DNA of 42,997 nucleotides from UBA6109 sp035366835 (lineage in GTDB: Bacteria > Desulfobacterota > Syntrophia > Syntrophales > UBA6109). Location of the stretch: NCBI GenBank assembly GCA_035366835.1, contig DAOSIS010000028.1, positions 1-42,997 of the forward strand, given 5' to 3'. The notes beneath the pieces were generated by a model. It saw nothing but the letters and a program-made list of their open reading frames with translations. It was not told the DNA's origin and did not search any database. Positions 16,441 through 24,480 of this stretch are shown here, piece after piece (within the stretch, counting starts at the first letter, position 1; every line of letters starts with the position of its first letter). Both the position numbers and the translations under genes were made by a program.

Positions 16441-17130
16441 ATGATGTTCAAAGCCCTTTCCCAAATGGCTATCCGTCACGGCCTCCTGCCTGCGGGCTAC
16501 GACCTGCTTCGCCTTTACATGCTTTCGGTCAGGCGCCGGGTGATCGGTGAAGAAAGGTTGCTCGGCCACCTGCAAAAAGGCGGAAAGGCGATTATCGCGA
16601 TTTGGCACTCCCGCGTCTTCCCGGCCGTGGGATATGCCGAGCGCCTGAGTCCTTTCGCGCCTTCGGTCATGATCAGCCGCAGCCGCGACGGAGAGATCGC
16701 ATCCCAGCTCGCCCGCCGGTTGAAGATCAGGCCCGTTCGCGGGTCCAGTTCCGAGGGCGGGCGCCAAGCGCTGGCCACCCTCATTGAGGACCTCAAGGAA
16801 AATCAGCTGGCGGGACATGTCCTGGACGGTCCGCGCGGTCCGCGCGGAATCATGAAAGCAGGCCTCATCAGCCTGGCGCAACGTTCAGGCGTACCCGTTT
16901 TCCCCGTTTACGTTTCTTTCAGCAACCCATGGATTCTCAGGAGTTGGGATCGCTTTCTCATCCCCAAACCTTTCTCCCGTATTCTGATCCGCTGGGATGA
17001 GCCCTTCGTTGTCCCACCGGTCCTCAGTGAACAGGAGTTCGAGGAATGGCGCCTGAAGGTGGAGCGCCACATGCGCGGCAACCAGGAGGCCGATGACCGG
17101 AGATTCGGCTGGAACAATCTGTTTGCGTAA
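16441..17130 (+). CDS. DUF374 lysophospholipid acyltransferase-family protein
   Basis: A 229-aa acyltransferase-like protein of the DUF374/LPLAT group related to lipid A and phospholipid acyltransferases. The usual HX4D motif is represented by IIAIWHSRVFPAVGY (about 51-65), with the His retained and the Asp not evident. Then come the conserved MISRSRDGE (76-84), GSSSEGG and the DGPRGPRG loop (about 129-136) that characterises DUF374. The C-terminal part (RILIRWDEPFVVP) is also typical. It probably acts at the cytoplasmic face of the inner membrane in lipid or lipopolysaccharide assembly. It lies 138 nt after pycB, is followed by a convergent gene, and its substrate is unknown. Confidence 0.87.
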   Translation: MMFKALSQMAIRHGLLPAGYDLLRLYMLSVRRRVIGEERLLGHLQKGGKAIIAIWHSRVFPAVGYAERLSPFAPSVMISRSRDGEIASQLARRLKIRPVRGSSSEGGRQALATLIEDLKENQLAGHVLDGPRGPRGIMKAGLISLAQRSGVPVFPVYVSFSNPWILRSWDRFLIPKPFSRILIRWDEPFVVPPVLSEQEFEEWRLKVERHMRGNQEADDRRFGWNNLFA

Positions 17131-17185
17131 GATCTGTCGGGTTCTTCCCGAAAACCCTCTTCAGGAGAGCATCCCCCTCTCATCC

Positions 17186-19411
17186 TCATCTCCAGACATA
17201 ACTATACGTTTTTCCTTCACTTTCCATCCATCGTCTATACTCGGACATCTTGGCCAGAGACTTCACGGCCCGTTCCGGCGTAAGAAAAGACACGCTACGA
17301 TACCGATGTCCCGGGATTTCGGTTACGGTCCGTGAGTGCTCGTCCGGCAACAGATTGACGCCAATGACGGGCTTGCCCTGTTTTTCCATCAGCTGGACAA
17401 CCCGTTCGTTGTACATCCTTTCAAATGCAAGGATCGAACTCGGAATGCCGCGAAGGAATCCCCGATCCAGGTCGGGATCGGCCATTTCGATCGAGCGAAC
17501 CATGGCCTGGACAAAGACCATCCGACCCACGATACCCAGGTGCAGGACGGCGTCGCATCCTTCCCACGCCAGCAGTTCCTCCAGGATGGCAAGCGGGATC
17601 TGCGGGTCGAACTCCCCTACGAGATCGATCGGATTTGCGCGGCTCCAGTACGGAGGGAGAATCCGGTCGATCCGGGAAATCAGCTCTTCGGACAGAGAGG
17701 GGACATCCAGCTCCTGTTCCATGCACAAATCCGACGTCACCACACCCCAGCCTCCCCCCAGCGTCATGATGGCGACTCTGTTTCCCCTCGGCAGCGGCAG
17801 AGAGGAAAAACAAGCCGACAGGTCGAGAAGTTCCATGGGTTGACCTGCCATGACAATGCCGGCCTGACGGCTGGCGGCCTCGAAGACCCGCATGTCCGAA
17901 GCCAGAGCCCCCGTATGGCTTGCAGCCGCCTTATAACCGGACTCCGTGCGTCCTCCCTTCAGGACGATGACCGGCTTCTTGCGGCCCACCTTTCGCGCCG
18001 ATTCGTAAAAGCGCCGGCCGTCCTTCACGCTCTCGATGTAGAGGACAACGGTTCGCGTCAGCTCGTCGACCGCAAAACCGTCGAGGTAATCCTCGATGGT
18101 AATCATGGCTTCGTTGCCGGAGCCGCAGAAAGCGCGGATGCCGATTCCTTCCGTCTCCGCAAAGGCCAGCAACTGAACACCCAGATTTCCCGACTGGGAG
18201 ACAAGCGCCGTGGAGCCGGGCTTCGGACGCACGTGGGCTCCTGCACAGTACAGTTTGTTGTGGGGATTGCAGATGCCCATCGTATTGGGCCCCAGGATCA
18301 GGATGCCGGCCTTCCTCGCCGCAGCGACAAGTTCCTTCTCCCGCCTTTTGCCCTCATCTCCCGTCTCCGCGAAGCCCGATGAAATCAAAAGGACATTCCG
18401 AATTCCTTTGGCACGCAATTCAGGGATGAGAGGCGAAACGGCGGCTGCAGGAATGGTCACAACGGCGAGATCAACGGGCCCGGGGATTTCCCCGATAGTT
18501 CGGAAGACTTCCCTGCCGGCGATTCTCCCCCCCTTGGCGTTGACGAGATACAGGGCCCCTCCGAAACCGCCGGCGACGACGTTCGTGAAGAGCATGTGCC
18601 CCCATTTGCCGAAACCGGAACTTGCCCCGATGAACGCAATACTGCGCGGATAGAACAGGCGGCCGATCGCGCGCGGATCCACCGCTTCCTTGACAGTGCC
18701 TGATTCTTCTCTGCTTCCGATGGTGATCAACGCATCCACGGCCCGGACGCAGCCGCCGGCATCTGCCATGAGCGGGTTGATGTCGACCTCGGCCACTTCC
18801 GGAAAGTCCACGGCAAGGCGGGACAATCCCATGAGCGCGGCGGCCAGCGCGTCCCTGTCGACCGCTTTCTCTCCGCGGACCGACCCGAGCAGCCTCGCGG
18901 ACCGCAACGCGTCTATCATCTGCCAAGCTTCGTTCCCATTCAGCGGGGCGAGCCGGAAGACGACGTCGTTGAGGACTTCTGTAAAGATTCCTCCCAAACC
19001 GAACATGACAACCGGACCGAACTGGGCATCCCGGAACAGACCGGCGACGAACTCGCGCTTTCCCTGCACCATGGGTTGGACGAGGAATCCTTCCAGGTCT
19101 GCGCCGCCGGCCAGCGCGATTTTTTCCGTGGCCGACAGGACATCGCCCGCGCTCCTCACATCGAGGGCAACAAGCCCGCGATCCGTTTTGTGTGTAAGCC
19201 GCTCGCCCAGTCCCTTGACGGCCACTGGATAACCGAAGCGATCCGCCGCCCGGATGGCTGCTTCGGGGCCGGCGGCAACTGTCTCCTCCACGACCGGAAC
19301 GCCATAGCTGCCCAGGATCTTCTTGGACTCGTATTCCGTTAGGACGGCCCGTTTTTCGCTCCGCGCCGCGGCAATGATCTCCACGGCCTCCGCACGGCGA
19401 TCTCCCCTCAC
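17186..19411 (-). CDS. ADP-forming acyl-CoA synthetase (acetate--CoA ligase family), beta-alpha fusion
   Basis: Converts an acyl-CoA plus ADP and phosphate to the acid plus ATP, or the reverse, which is an energy-conserving step in anaerobes. The start chosen is GTG 19411, directly behind AAAGGAGGGG. The frame extends 23 residues further, but that would overlap the upstream gene by 41 nt. The 741-aa product has an ATP-grasp (beta) domain at about 1-225, with GYPVAVKG and EVDINPLM, then a CoA-binding Rossmann domain (FIGASSGFGKWGH) and two flavodoxin-like ligase domains. The phosphorylated histidine is H499 in AAASHTGAL. Domain order beta then alpha is one of the known fusions. It is 28 nt after the aminotransferase gene, so the two are co-transcribed. 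Confidence 0.92.
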   Translation of the reverse strand: MRGDRRAEAVEIIAAARSEKRAVLTEYESKKILGSYGVPVVEETVAAGPEAAIRAADRFGYPVAVKGLGERLTHKTDRGLVALDVRSAGDVLSATEKIALAGGADLEGFLVQPMVQGKREFVAGLFRDAQFGPVVMFGLGGIFTEVLNDVVFRLAPLNGNEAWQMIDALRSARLLGSVRGEKAVDRDALAAALMGLSRLAVDFPEVAEVDINPLMADAGGCVRAVDALITIGSREESGTVKEAVDPRAIGRLFYPRSIAFIGASSGFGKWGHMLFTNVVAGGFGGALYLVNAKGGRIAGREVFRTIGEIPGPVDLAVVTIPAAAVSPLIPELRAKGIRNVLLISSGFAETGDEGKRREKELVAAARKAGILILGPNTMGICNPHNKLYCAGAHVRPKPGSTALVSQSGNLGVQLLAFAETEGIGIRAFCGSGNEAMITIEDYLDGFAVDELTRTVVLYIESVKDGRRFYESARKVGRKKPVIVLKGGRTESGYKAAASHTGALASDMRVFEAASRQAGIVMAGQPMELLDLSACFSSLPLPRGNRVAIMTLGGGWGVVTSDLCMEQELDVPSLSEELISRIDRILPPYWSRANPIDLVGEFDPQIPLAILEELLAWEGCDAVLHLGIVGRMVFVQAMVRSIEMADPDLDRGFLRGIPSSILAFERMYNERVVQLMEKQGKPVIGVNLLPDEHSRTVTEIPGHRYRSVSFLTPERAVKSLAKMSEYRRWMESEGKTYSYVWR

Positions 19412-19439
19412 AACCCCTCCTTTCAATGCCGCCTCAAGG

Positions 19440-20351
19440 TCAGTCGACGGCGACCATCCAAGATGTGAAACGTCGGTCATTCCCCCGAAGAATTTCCTCC
19501 ACGCAGGCCATGAGCCGCTTCGTAAGCGGTCCCGGCACGCCTGCCATCACCCGCTGCCCGCACCTGCGGACGGGGAGCAGTTTTATCGGGGTGCTGGAAA
19601 AGAAGATCTCCTCCGCTTCGTCGAGAAGCGAAACCGGAATCCGACCCTCGAAGGTTGCGATCCCCTCCGCATCTGCCAGCTCCAGAAGGGATTTGCGGGT
19701 AATGCTGTCGAGGACCGTTCCGAGGCAGGCTGTCATAAGGCAGCCGTTTCGGACGACGAAAACGGATTCCGTGCTTCCCTCTGCCACGAAACCCTGCGTG
19801 TCGAGCAGGATCGCGTAATCGTATCCCTTTCCCCGGACATCTCTTCTGGCGAGCATGCCGTTCAAATATTGGCCCGCCGCCTTCGCTTCAATCGGGACGG
19901 TTCTCGGATCGAGCCGGTTCCACTTCGATACGCAGGCTGAAACGCCCCTTCTCCTCAGCACGATTTCCCTGACTCCTTGGGAGGGGAGAACGAAGATGGA
20001 CAGATCGAGTTTTGCCCTCGGGGGAAGTACGTCGAATGAAACCTGAGGATAATAGGCAACGATCTTGATATGTCCTTCCCGTCCCGGATTCCTTCGCACC
20101 GTCGCAAGAATGGCGTTCCGGATGTCCCTGCGCCCTTCGGGAAGTCTCATGCCCAGCAGTTCCGCGGTCCTGAAGAGGCGTCGGACATGATCGTCAAGTC
20201 GAAAGACGAAACGACCGCCCGGATTCGAGTGAAATCCGATCACTTCGAAAATCGCGGACCCGCGGCCGAAGCTGTGGCTCATGATGTGGACCGTTGCCTT
20301 GTCCCAGGCAACGAAGCGGCCGTTATGGTAAACGAGTCTCTCTTCTTTCAT
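19440..20351 (-). CDS. Class IV PLP aminotransferase (BCAT / D-amino acid transaminase-like)
   Basis: PLP enzyme of fold type IV, 303 aa. The PLP lysine is K157 in IEAKAAGQYLNGMLA. The N-terminal HSFGRGSAIFEVIGF, R51 to R57 region and the glutamate in FVAEGSTESVF fit the family. It may act as a branched-chain aminotransferase, D-amino acid transaminase or 4-amino-4-deoxychorismate lyase; the sequence by eye does not decide, and the conserved Arg-rich pattern of IlvE is not clear. Coupling to an ADP-forming acyl-CoA synthetase suggests amino acid fermentation, in which a 2-oxo acid is oxidised to an acyl-CoA that yields ATP. That link is inference. Confidence 0.88.
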   Translation of the reverse strand: MKEERLVYHNGRFVAWDKATVHIMSHSFGRGSAIFEVIGFHSNPGGRFVFRLDDHVRRLFRTAELLGMRLPEGRRDIRNAILATVRRNPGREGHIKIVAYYPQVSFDVLPPRAKLDLSIFVLPSQGVREIVLRRRGVSACVSKWNRLDPRTVPIEAKAAGQYLNGMLARRDVRGKGYDYAILLDTQGFVAEGSTESVFVVRNGCLMTACLGTVLDSITRKSLLELADAEGIATFEGRIPVSLLDEAEEIFFSSTPIKLLPVRRCGQRVMAGVPGPLTKRLMACVEEILRGNDRRFTSWMVAVD

Positions 20352-20371
20352 TTGCCCCCTTCGCTATCCGG

Positions 20372-20397
20372 CCGGTCAGGAAATTGACCCCCGGTCA
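20372..20397. promoter_or_regulatory. Candidate operator in the divergent gap
   Basis: TGACC-CCC-GGTCA forms an imperfect palindrome at 20385-20397, and its right half CCGGTCA is repeated at 20372-20378 in the same orientation. The 143-nt gap separates the aminotransferase and RNase Z-like genes, so a dimeric regulator bound here could control both. No regulator gene is adjacent. Confidence 0.3.
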
Positions 20398-20494
20398 TTC
20401 TTTTGATGAGATGTAAACAAATTCGGTCGCGAATTCAAGGTGGAAATATTTTTGTTTCCGTGAAAAAAAGAAAAACGACACTCGGAGGTCTTTT

Positions 20495-21259
20495 ATGCAG
20501 CCATCCCGAAGAAGCCTCACGCCGCTCCGTATCCGTTTTCTCGGCAGCGGCGATAACTTCGGAAGCGGCGGACGATTCCAGGCCTGCATCCTCGTGGAGG
20601 CGCCCGATGCGCGTTTCCTGCTCGACTGCGGGGCCTCTTCGCTGATTGCCATGAGGCGCTACGGCATCTCGACGGAACAGGTGGATGCCATCCTCATTTC
20701 TCACCTGCACGGCGATCACTTCGGCGGCATTCCGTTCTTCGTCCTCGACGGACAGTTGATCTCCCGCCGGACCCGCCCCCTCGTCGTCGCCGGCCCTCCG
20801 GGCCTTAAGGAAAGAACCCGGTTGCTCATGGAGGCGATGTATCCCGGCATGGCCTCTGTCCCAAGGAAATTCCCCGTCACGTACGTCGAAATGGAAGAAG
20901 AACGACCGGTTACCGTCGGCACCCTTGTCGTAACTCCCTTCAAGGTCATCCACGGCAGCGGGGCGCCTTCCTATGCCCTGCGCGTGGACTGCTCCGGCAG
21001 GATTCTCTCGTATTCGGGCGATACGGAGTGGACAGATACGCTGGTCCGGGCTGCCGCGGACGCCGACTTGTTCATCTGCGAAAGCTACTTCTATGACAAG
21101 CAGATGAAGAACCACATCAGCTACCGGACATTGCAGGAACACAAAGGGGAATTGACGTCCAAGAGGATCATTCTCACCCATCTGGGGGAAGATTTGCTCT
21201 CCCGGCTTTCGGACGTGGAGATGGAATGCGCGGAAGACGGGAAGATCCTGGAACTGTGA
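20495..21259 (+). CDS. Metallo-beta-lactamase-fold hydrolase, RNase Z-like
   Basis: A 254-aa zinc hydrolase. The motif SHLHGDHFGGIP gives H70, H72, D74 and H75, and further ligands are the His in IHGSGAP, the Asp in YSGDTEW and the His in ILTHLGED. The opening LRIRFLGSGDNFGSGGRFQAC and the FLLDCGASS strand are typical of the RNase Z/arylsulfatase branch. Lacking the flexible exosite arm of a full tRNase Z, it more likely acts on a small ester, lactone or phosphodiester. The ATG is preceded by CGGAGG about 8 nt upstream. It stands alone, divergent from the aminotransferase gene. Confidence 0.87.
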   Translation: MQPSRRSLTPLRIRFLGSGDNFGSGGRFQACILVEAPDARFLLDCGASSLIAMRRYGISTEQVDAILISHLHGDHFGGIPFFVLDGQLISRRTRPLVVAGPPGLKERTRLLMEAMYPGMASVPRKFPVTYVEMEEERPVTVGTLVVTPFKVIHGSGAPSYALRVDCSGRILSYSGDTEWTDTLVRAAADADLFICESYFYDKQMKNHISYRTLQEHKGELTSKRIILTHLGEDLLSRLSDVEMECAEDGKILEL

Positions 21260-21362
21260 CGGGTGGCGGGCGAAGGGTCCCGCCGCTCTGGCCGCATCGG
21301 CGGAAACATTCGTCATTCCCCGACAGATGATGCCGCCCCGCTTCCGTCAGGACCCCGCCCCT

Positions 21363-21554
21363 TTTCCTTTTCGGCGAGATATAGAGCGTCTCGCGGATAG
21401 AGGCATGCACGACACCCGCGGCGTCCGTGAGACCAATCTCGTAATTCCTCTCGAGGGAGGGCGTTGACGCAAGTCCGTCGCGGATCCCCCTGATCTCTTC
21501 CTCATCCAGCACGAAACGGGCGTAGAGGGTTCCCTTGCCGGGCCTCCCCTTTTC
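21363..21554 (-). pseudogene. DUF4442 (thioesterase-like) gene remnant, C-terminal half only
   Basis: The minus strand immediately after the mutM stop codon reads, in the same frame, EKGRPGKGTLYARF, then LDEEEIRGIRDGL, ERNYEIGLTDAAGVVHASI and RETLYISPKRK. This matches my memory of the C-terminal half of DUF4442 hotdog proteins (GRGTVYARFxLxDEEI ... VxDxxGxVVAxxxKTLYI). The N-terminal half, with the GSLY/DPFY region, is absent, and no ATG precedes the fragment. The frame then continues without family resemblance. The best reading is a gene truncated by a deletion that ends exactly at mutM, leaving a non-functional tail. The alternative of a very short real gene from GTG 21512 seems unlikely. 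Confidence 0.6.
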
Positions 21555-22334
21555 TTAACGCTGACAGGAAGGACAAAAATACGTCCCCCTTCCGCCGAGC
21601 ACGGTTCGCTGGACGGTGCCGCCGCACCTTCGGCAGGTCTGCCCGCTTCGATCATAAACCTGCAGGCGATTCTGAAATTCCCCCTTCTCTCCGTGCAGAT
21701 CGCGCCAGTCCGAGATCGACGTCCCCCGGCACTTCACGGCGGTCTTCAGGACCCGAGCCATCGCCTCTGTAATCCTCCGCCATTCCCGCCGGGAGACGGA
21801 TCTCGCCGCCCGGTGCGGATCCACCGCCGCATCGTAGAGGATTTCACAGGCGTAGATGTTGCCGATCCCTGTCAAAATCCGCTGGTCCATCAGGAATGTC
21901 TTGACGGGCAGGCGTCGCCCTTGCGCGGCTTTCTGCAGCCACGCGGCGTCCTTTACCTGGAGCGCGTCAGGGGCTGCGGCGGTGTCCTCTTCCGTCCGCC
22001 GCGCTTCCAGCGTGGCAAACCGGCGCGGGTCGACGCACAGCAGTTCTCCCGTGCGGAAGAAGAGACAGAAGCGCGTATGCGCAGGTCTTGCGCCGCCGCC
22101 CGCCCGCCACAGGAGCCGCCCCGACATCCGCATGTGCAGCCGCAGCGCAAGGTCACCGCCGAGATCGACCCAAAGAGCCTTTCCCTCCCGCCGCACGGCA
22201 GCCACGGTTCTGCCCTGCAGATCCGGCAGCCTGCCGATCTTTCGATCGTAAACCTCCGCTTTGCCGATATTTTCTCCCTTCAGGACGCGGGAGAGCTGAC
22301 GCCGCAGGGACTCGATTTCTGGCAGTTCAGGCAT
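21555..22334 (-). CDS. mutM: Formamidopyrimidine-DNA glycosylase MutM/Fpg
   Basis: Bifunctional glycosylase/AP lyase that removes 8-oxoguanine and formamidopyrimidines from DNA. The 259-aa length is close to the family norm. The N-terminus MPELPEIESLRRQL supplies the catalytic Pro (after Met removal) and Glu. The later K in RREGKALWVDL, the helix-two-turn-helix segment LMDQRILTGIGNIYACEIL and the C-terminal zinc finger CRRCGGTVQ ... YFCPSC are all present. It is complete. Upstream is a 390-nt non-coding divergent gap; downstream is the truncated DUF4442 fragment in the same frame. Confidence 0.96.
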   Translation of the reverse strand: MPELPEIESLRRQLSRVLKGENIGKAEVYDRKIGRLPDLQGRTVAAVRREGKALWVDLGGDLALRLHMRMSGRLLWRAGGGARPAHTRFCLFFRTGELLCVDPRRFATLEARRTEEDTAAAPDALQVKDAAWLQKAAQGRRLPVKTFLMDQRILTGIGNIYACEILYDAAVDPHRAARSVSRREWRRITEAMARVLKTAVKCRGTSISDWRDLHGEKGEFQNRLQVYDRSGQTCRRCGGTVQRTVLGGRGTYFCPSCQR

Positions 22335-22724
22335 GGATCTTCTTTCCCGGGGGAAATCCCCGGCTCCAAATTCTCATCGCCGTCTCCGCCTGTCAAGACC
22401 CATCTCTTCGCCCCCAGCATTTCCCGTTCTGTCCACATCCGGGGATATTCGGAACTATTATTTCCGATGATGAATAATAGGAACATCAGGTTCCGATGAC
22501 CATTTTTTCCTTTTCCATACCGGTTTTCCGGAGACCCATCGGGCAGAGGCAGCGGGTGTGTTTCCTGTATTTCTTGATGAATCGGAACTTTCAGATCCGT
22601 TTCATCAAGCCAAACGAATTTTTCTTCTTTGTGATCAACAGGTTGCAGAAACGGCACGATATTTTCATTTCTTCTTCAGTGTTTTATTTTCAGCCGGCCG
22701 GGCCGCTCCGGTAAGGGATGAAAG
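22335..22724. other. 390-nt divergent gap between mutM and the 89-aa gene
   Basis: I see no gene in this AT-rich stretch. It holds a hairpin-like operator candidate (22450-22495), listed separately, and short T-rich runs, but no clear -35/-10 pair and no obvious terminator. Confidence 0.5.
22450..22495. repeat. Bulged inverted repeat with a direct repeat
   Basis: The left arm CGGAACTATTATT (22450-22462) can pair with AATAATA (22473-22479) and then, after a 10-nt bulge, with GTTCCG (22490-22495). A 9-nt direct repeat TTCCGATGA occurs at 22462-22470 and 22491-22499. No T-tract follows, so it does not look like a terminator; it could be an operator or RNA structure. Confidence 0.4.
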
Positions 22725-22994
22725 GTGACACAGAGAAAAGGTACCGAAATCAAGATATCTGGAATTGTCATCCCGGTGGATTGGGATGAGGAGCAGCGGG
22801 TTGCCGAAGTTGCGATCGCAACGGCGGACGAAAGGGAATATCGGATCAAGAAGACGGCAAGGGGAAAAGAATTGTTCGGGCACCTGCAGGGTTATGTTGA
22901 AGCGACGGGGACCCTTTCGGAGGGAAAAGGCGGGGGACATGTCCTTACCGTAAAGCAATACGCACTCAAGCGGCCGGGAGATGCATCGCCGTGA
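22725..22994 (+). CDS. Small conserved-looking protein, unknown function
   Basis: An 89-aa protein, not recognised. It begins with GTG at 22725, about 9 nt after AAGGGATG-type purines. The sequence alternates hydrophobic and charged residues (ISGIVIPVDWD, VAEVAIATADEREYRI, LFGHLQGYVEATGTL, VLTVKQYAL), consistent with a five-stranded OB-fold-like barrel, with no cysteine, signal or membrane segment. It is 61 nt upstream of the lysine aminomutase gene on the same strand, so it could be the first gene of that operon. I cannot assign a function. Confidence 0.6.
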   Translation: MTQRKGTEIKISGIVIPVDWDEEQRVAEVAIATADEREYRIKKTARGKELFGHLQGYVEATGTLSEGKGGGHVLTVKQYALKRPGDASP

Positions 22995-23055
22995 TCGCAC
23001 GGCATGAAATATCGATTGACAGGGTTGTAGAAAAGCTGTAAACGGGCGCGAAAAA

Positions 23056-24426
23056 ATGCAACGAGTTCTGCAGAAGGCGGGACGGATCTCAGAAAGATCT
23101 CGGGAGGCATACGAACAGATGGCTATCGAATCACTTTTGAATGAGGAGGCTGAACCTCCAGGTAGTTTGACCGATTGCATCGGTCACCAACAGACAAATC
23201 TTTTTCCTTCCATCCATGCGCCCCTTCGTGGGCCGGTGGTTTTAACCAAACCGGTTCGGGGTGTTCCCCGGTTCCAGATCAGTTCAAGATCCCAGGCCTG
23301 CCGCAGGCGTTTCTTCCCCGACGCGACGGAAAACGAGTGGAACAACTGGCGGTGGCAGCTGCGCCACCGAATCCGCGACGTCCAGGTTCTTTCGCGCATC
23401 CTTCGTCTCTCGGAAAGCGAACTCGGCGCGATGACCCGCTATACGGGACCGCTGCCCCTGGCCATCACGCCCTATTACGCCAGTCTTCTTGATCCGGACG
23501 ATCCCGGCCACCCCTTGCGGCGCGCCGTCGTGCCGACCATGGACGAGTGCGTTCGCACGGCCGGAGAAGAAGATGATCCTCTCGCCGAAGACCATGACAG
23601 CCCGGTGCCGGGGATTGTTCACCGTTATCCGGACCGCGTGCTGTTCCTCGTCACCGGATCCTGTTCCGCCTACTGCCGCTACTGCACACGCTCCCGTATG
23701 GTCGGCCATCAGGGAGAATGCGGTTTCAGCACGGACCAGTGGGACAAGGCCATCGACTACATCGCATCGACGCCTCAGATCCGCGACGTCCTTCTTTCCG
23801 GCGGCGATCCGCTGACGCTTTCCGATGAAAAACTCGAATGGCTCCTGATACGCCTCCACCGGATTCCCCATATCGAGATGCTGCGAATCGGGACCAAGAC
23901 GCCGGCCGTTCTTCCGCAGCGGATTACGCCTGAATTGACACGGATGCTGAAGCGTTACCATCCGCTCTGGATCAGCATTCACGCAACGCATCCCGATGAG
24001 CTGACCGAGGAGATGGGTCAGGCCTGCGGCCGCTTGGCCGACGCCGGCATTCCGCTGGGCAGCCAGACGGTGCTTCTGGCGGGGATCAACGACCAGGTCG
24101 AGACGATGCGGCGGCTTGTTCATGGGCTGCTGAAGATCCGCGTCAAACCCTACTATCTCTATCAGTGCGATCCCATACCCGGATCTTCTCACTTCCGCAC
24201 CCCCGTATCCAAGGGACTGGAAATCATCGCGGGGCTGAGGGGCCACACCACCGGGTACGCAGTGCCCTCCTACGTCATCGACGCACCTGGGGGCGGAGGG
24301 AAGATTCCGCTGCTTCCCGAATATGTGATCGGCAAAGACGGCAAAGACCTGCTGCTCCGCAATTACGAGGGGAAGACCTTCCGGTATCCGGACAGGTCGG
24401 AAGGGACCGCCGCAGCCATACACTGA
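23056..24426 (+). CDS. kamA: Lysine 2,3-aminomutase (KamA family radical SAM)
   Basis: Radical SAM/PLP enzyme converting L-lysine to L-beta-lysine. In the 456-aa reading the cluster cysteines are C203, C207 and C210 (CSAYCRYC). The SAM-binding GGD lies at 249-251. D372 (YYLYQCD) and D409 precede the PLP lysine K416 in DAPGGGGKIP. Their spacing (37 and 7 residues) equals that of the Clostridium subterminale enzyme residues D293, D330 and K337, which bind the substrate amino groups and PLP. This supports a true lysine 2,3-aminomutase rather than glutamate aminomutase. The N-terminus before about residue 85 is poorly conserved; a start at ATG 23119, behind GGGAGG, is also possible. Two ATP-grasp ligases and an acetyltransferase follow. 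Confidence 0.92.
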   Translation: MQRVLQKAGRISERSREAYEQMAIESLLNEEAEPPGSLTDCIGHQQTNLFPSIHAPLRGPVVLTKPVRGVPRFQISSRSQACRRRFFPDATENEWNNWRWQLRHRIRDVQVLSRILRLSESELGAMTRYTGPLPLAITPYYASLLDPDDPGHPLRRAVVPTMDECVRTAGEEDDPLAEDHDSPVPGIVHRYPDRVLFLVTGSCSAYCRYCTRSRMVGHQGECGFSTDQWDKAIDYIASTPQIRDVLLSGGDPLTLSDEKLEWLLIRLHRIPHIEMLRIGTKTPAVLPQRITPELTRMLKRYHPLWISIHATHPDELTEEMGQACGRLADAGIPLGSQTVLLAGINDQVETMRRLVHGLLKIRVKPYYLYQCDPIPGSSHFRTPVSKGLEIIAGLRGHTTGYAVPSYVIDAPGGGGKIPLLPEYVIGKDGKDLLLRNYEGKTFRYPDRSEGTAAAIH

Positions 24427-24480
24427 ACCGGAGATGCCGCTCCATTCCGGACGGAGAATCGAATCGCGGGGCATGTTGCA

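Noticed and set aside
23056..24426. KamA as EpmB, the elongation factor P beta-lysylation mutase
   Set aside because: The protein is about 110 residues longer than EpmB, keeps the free-lysine binding Asp pair at the right spacing, and no epmA or efp gene is near.
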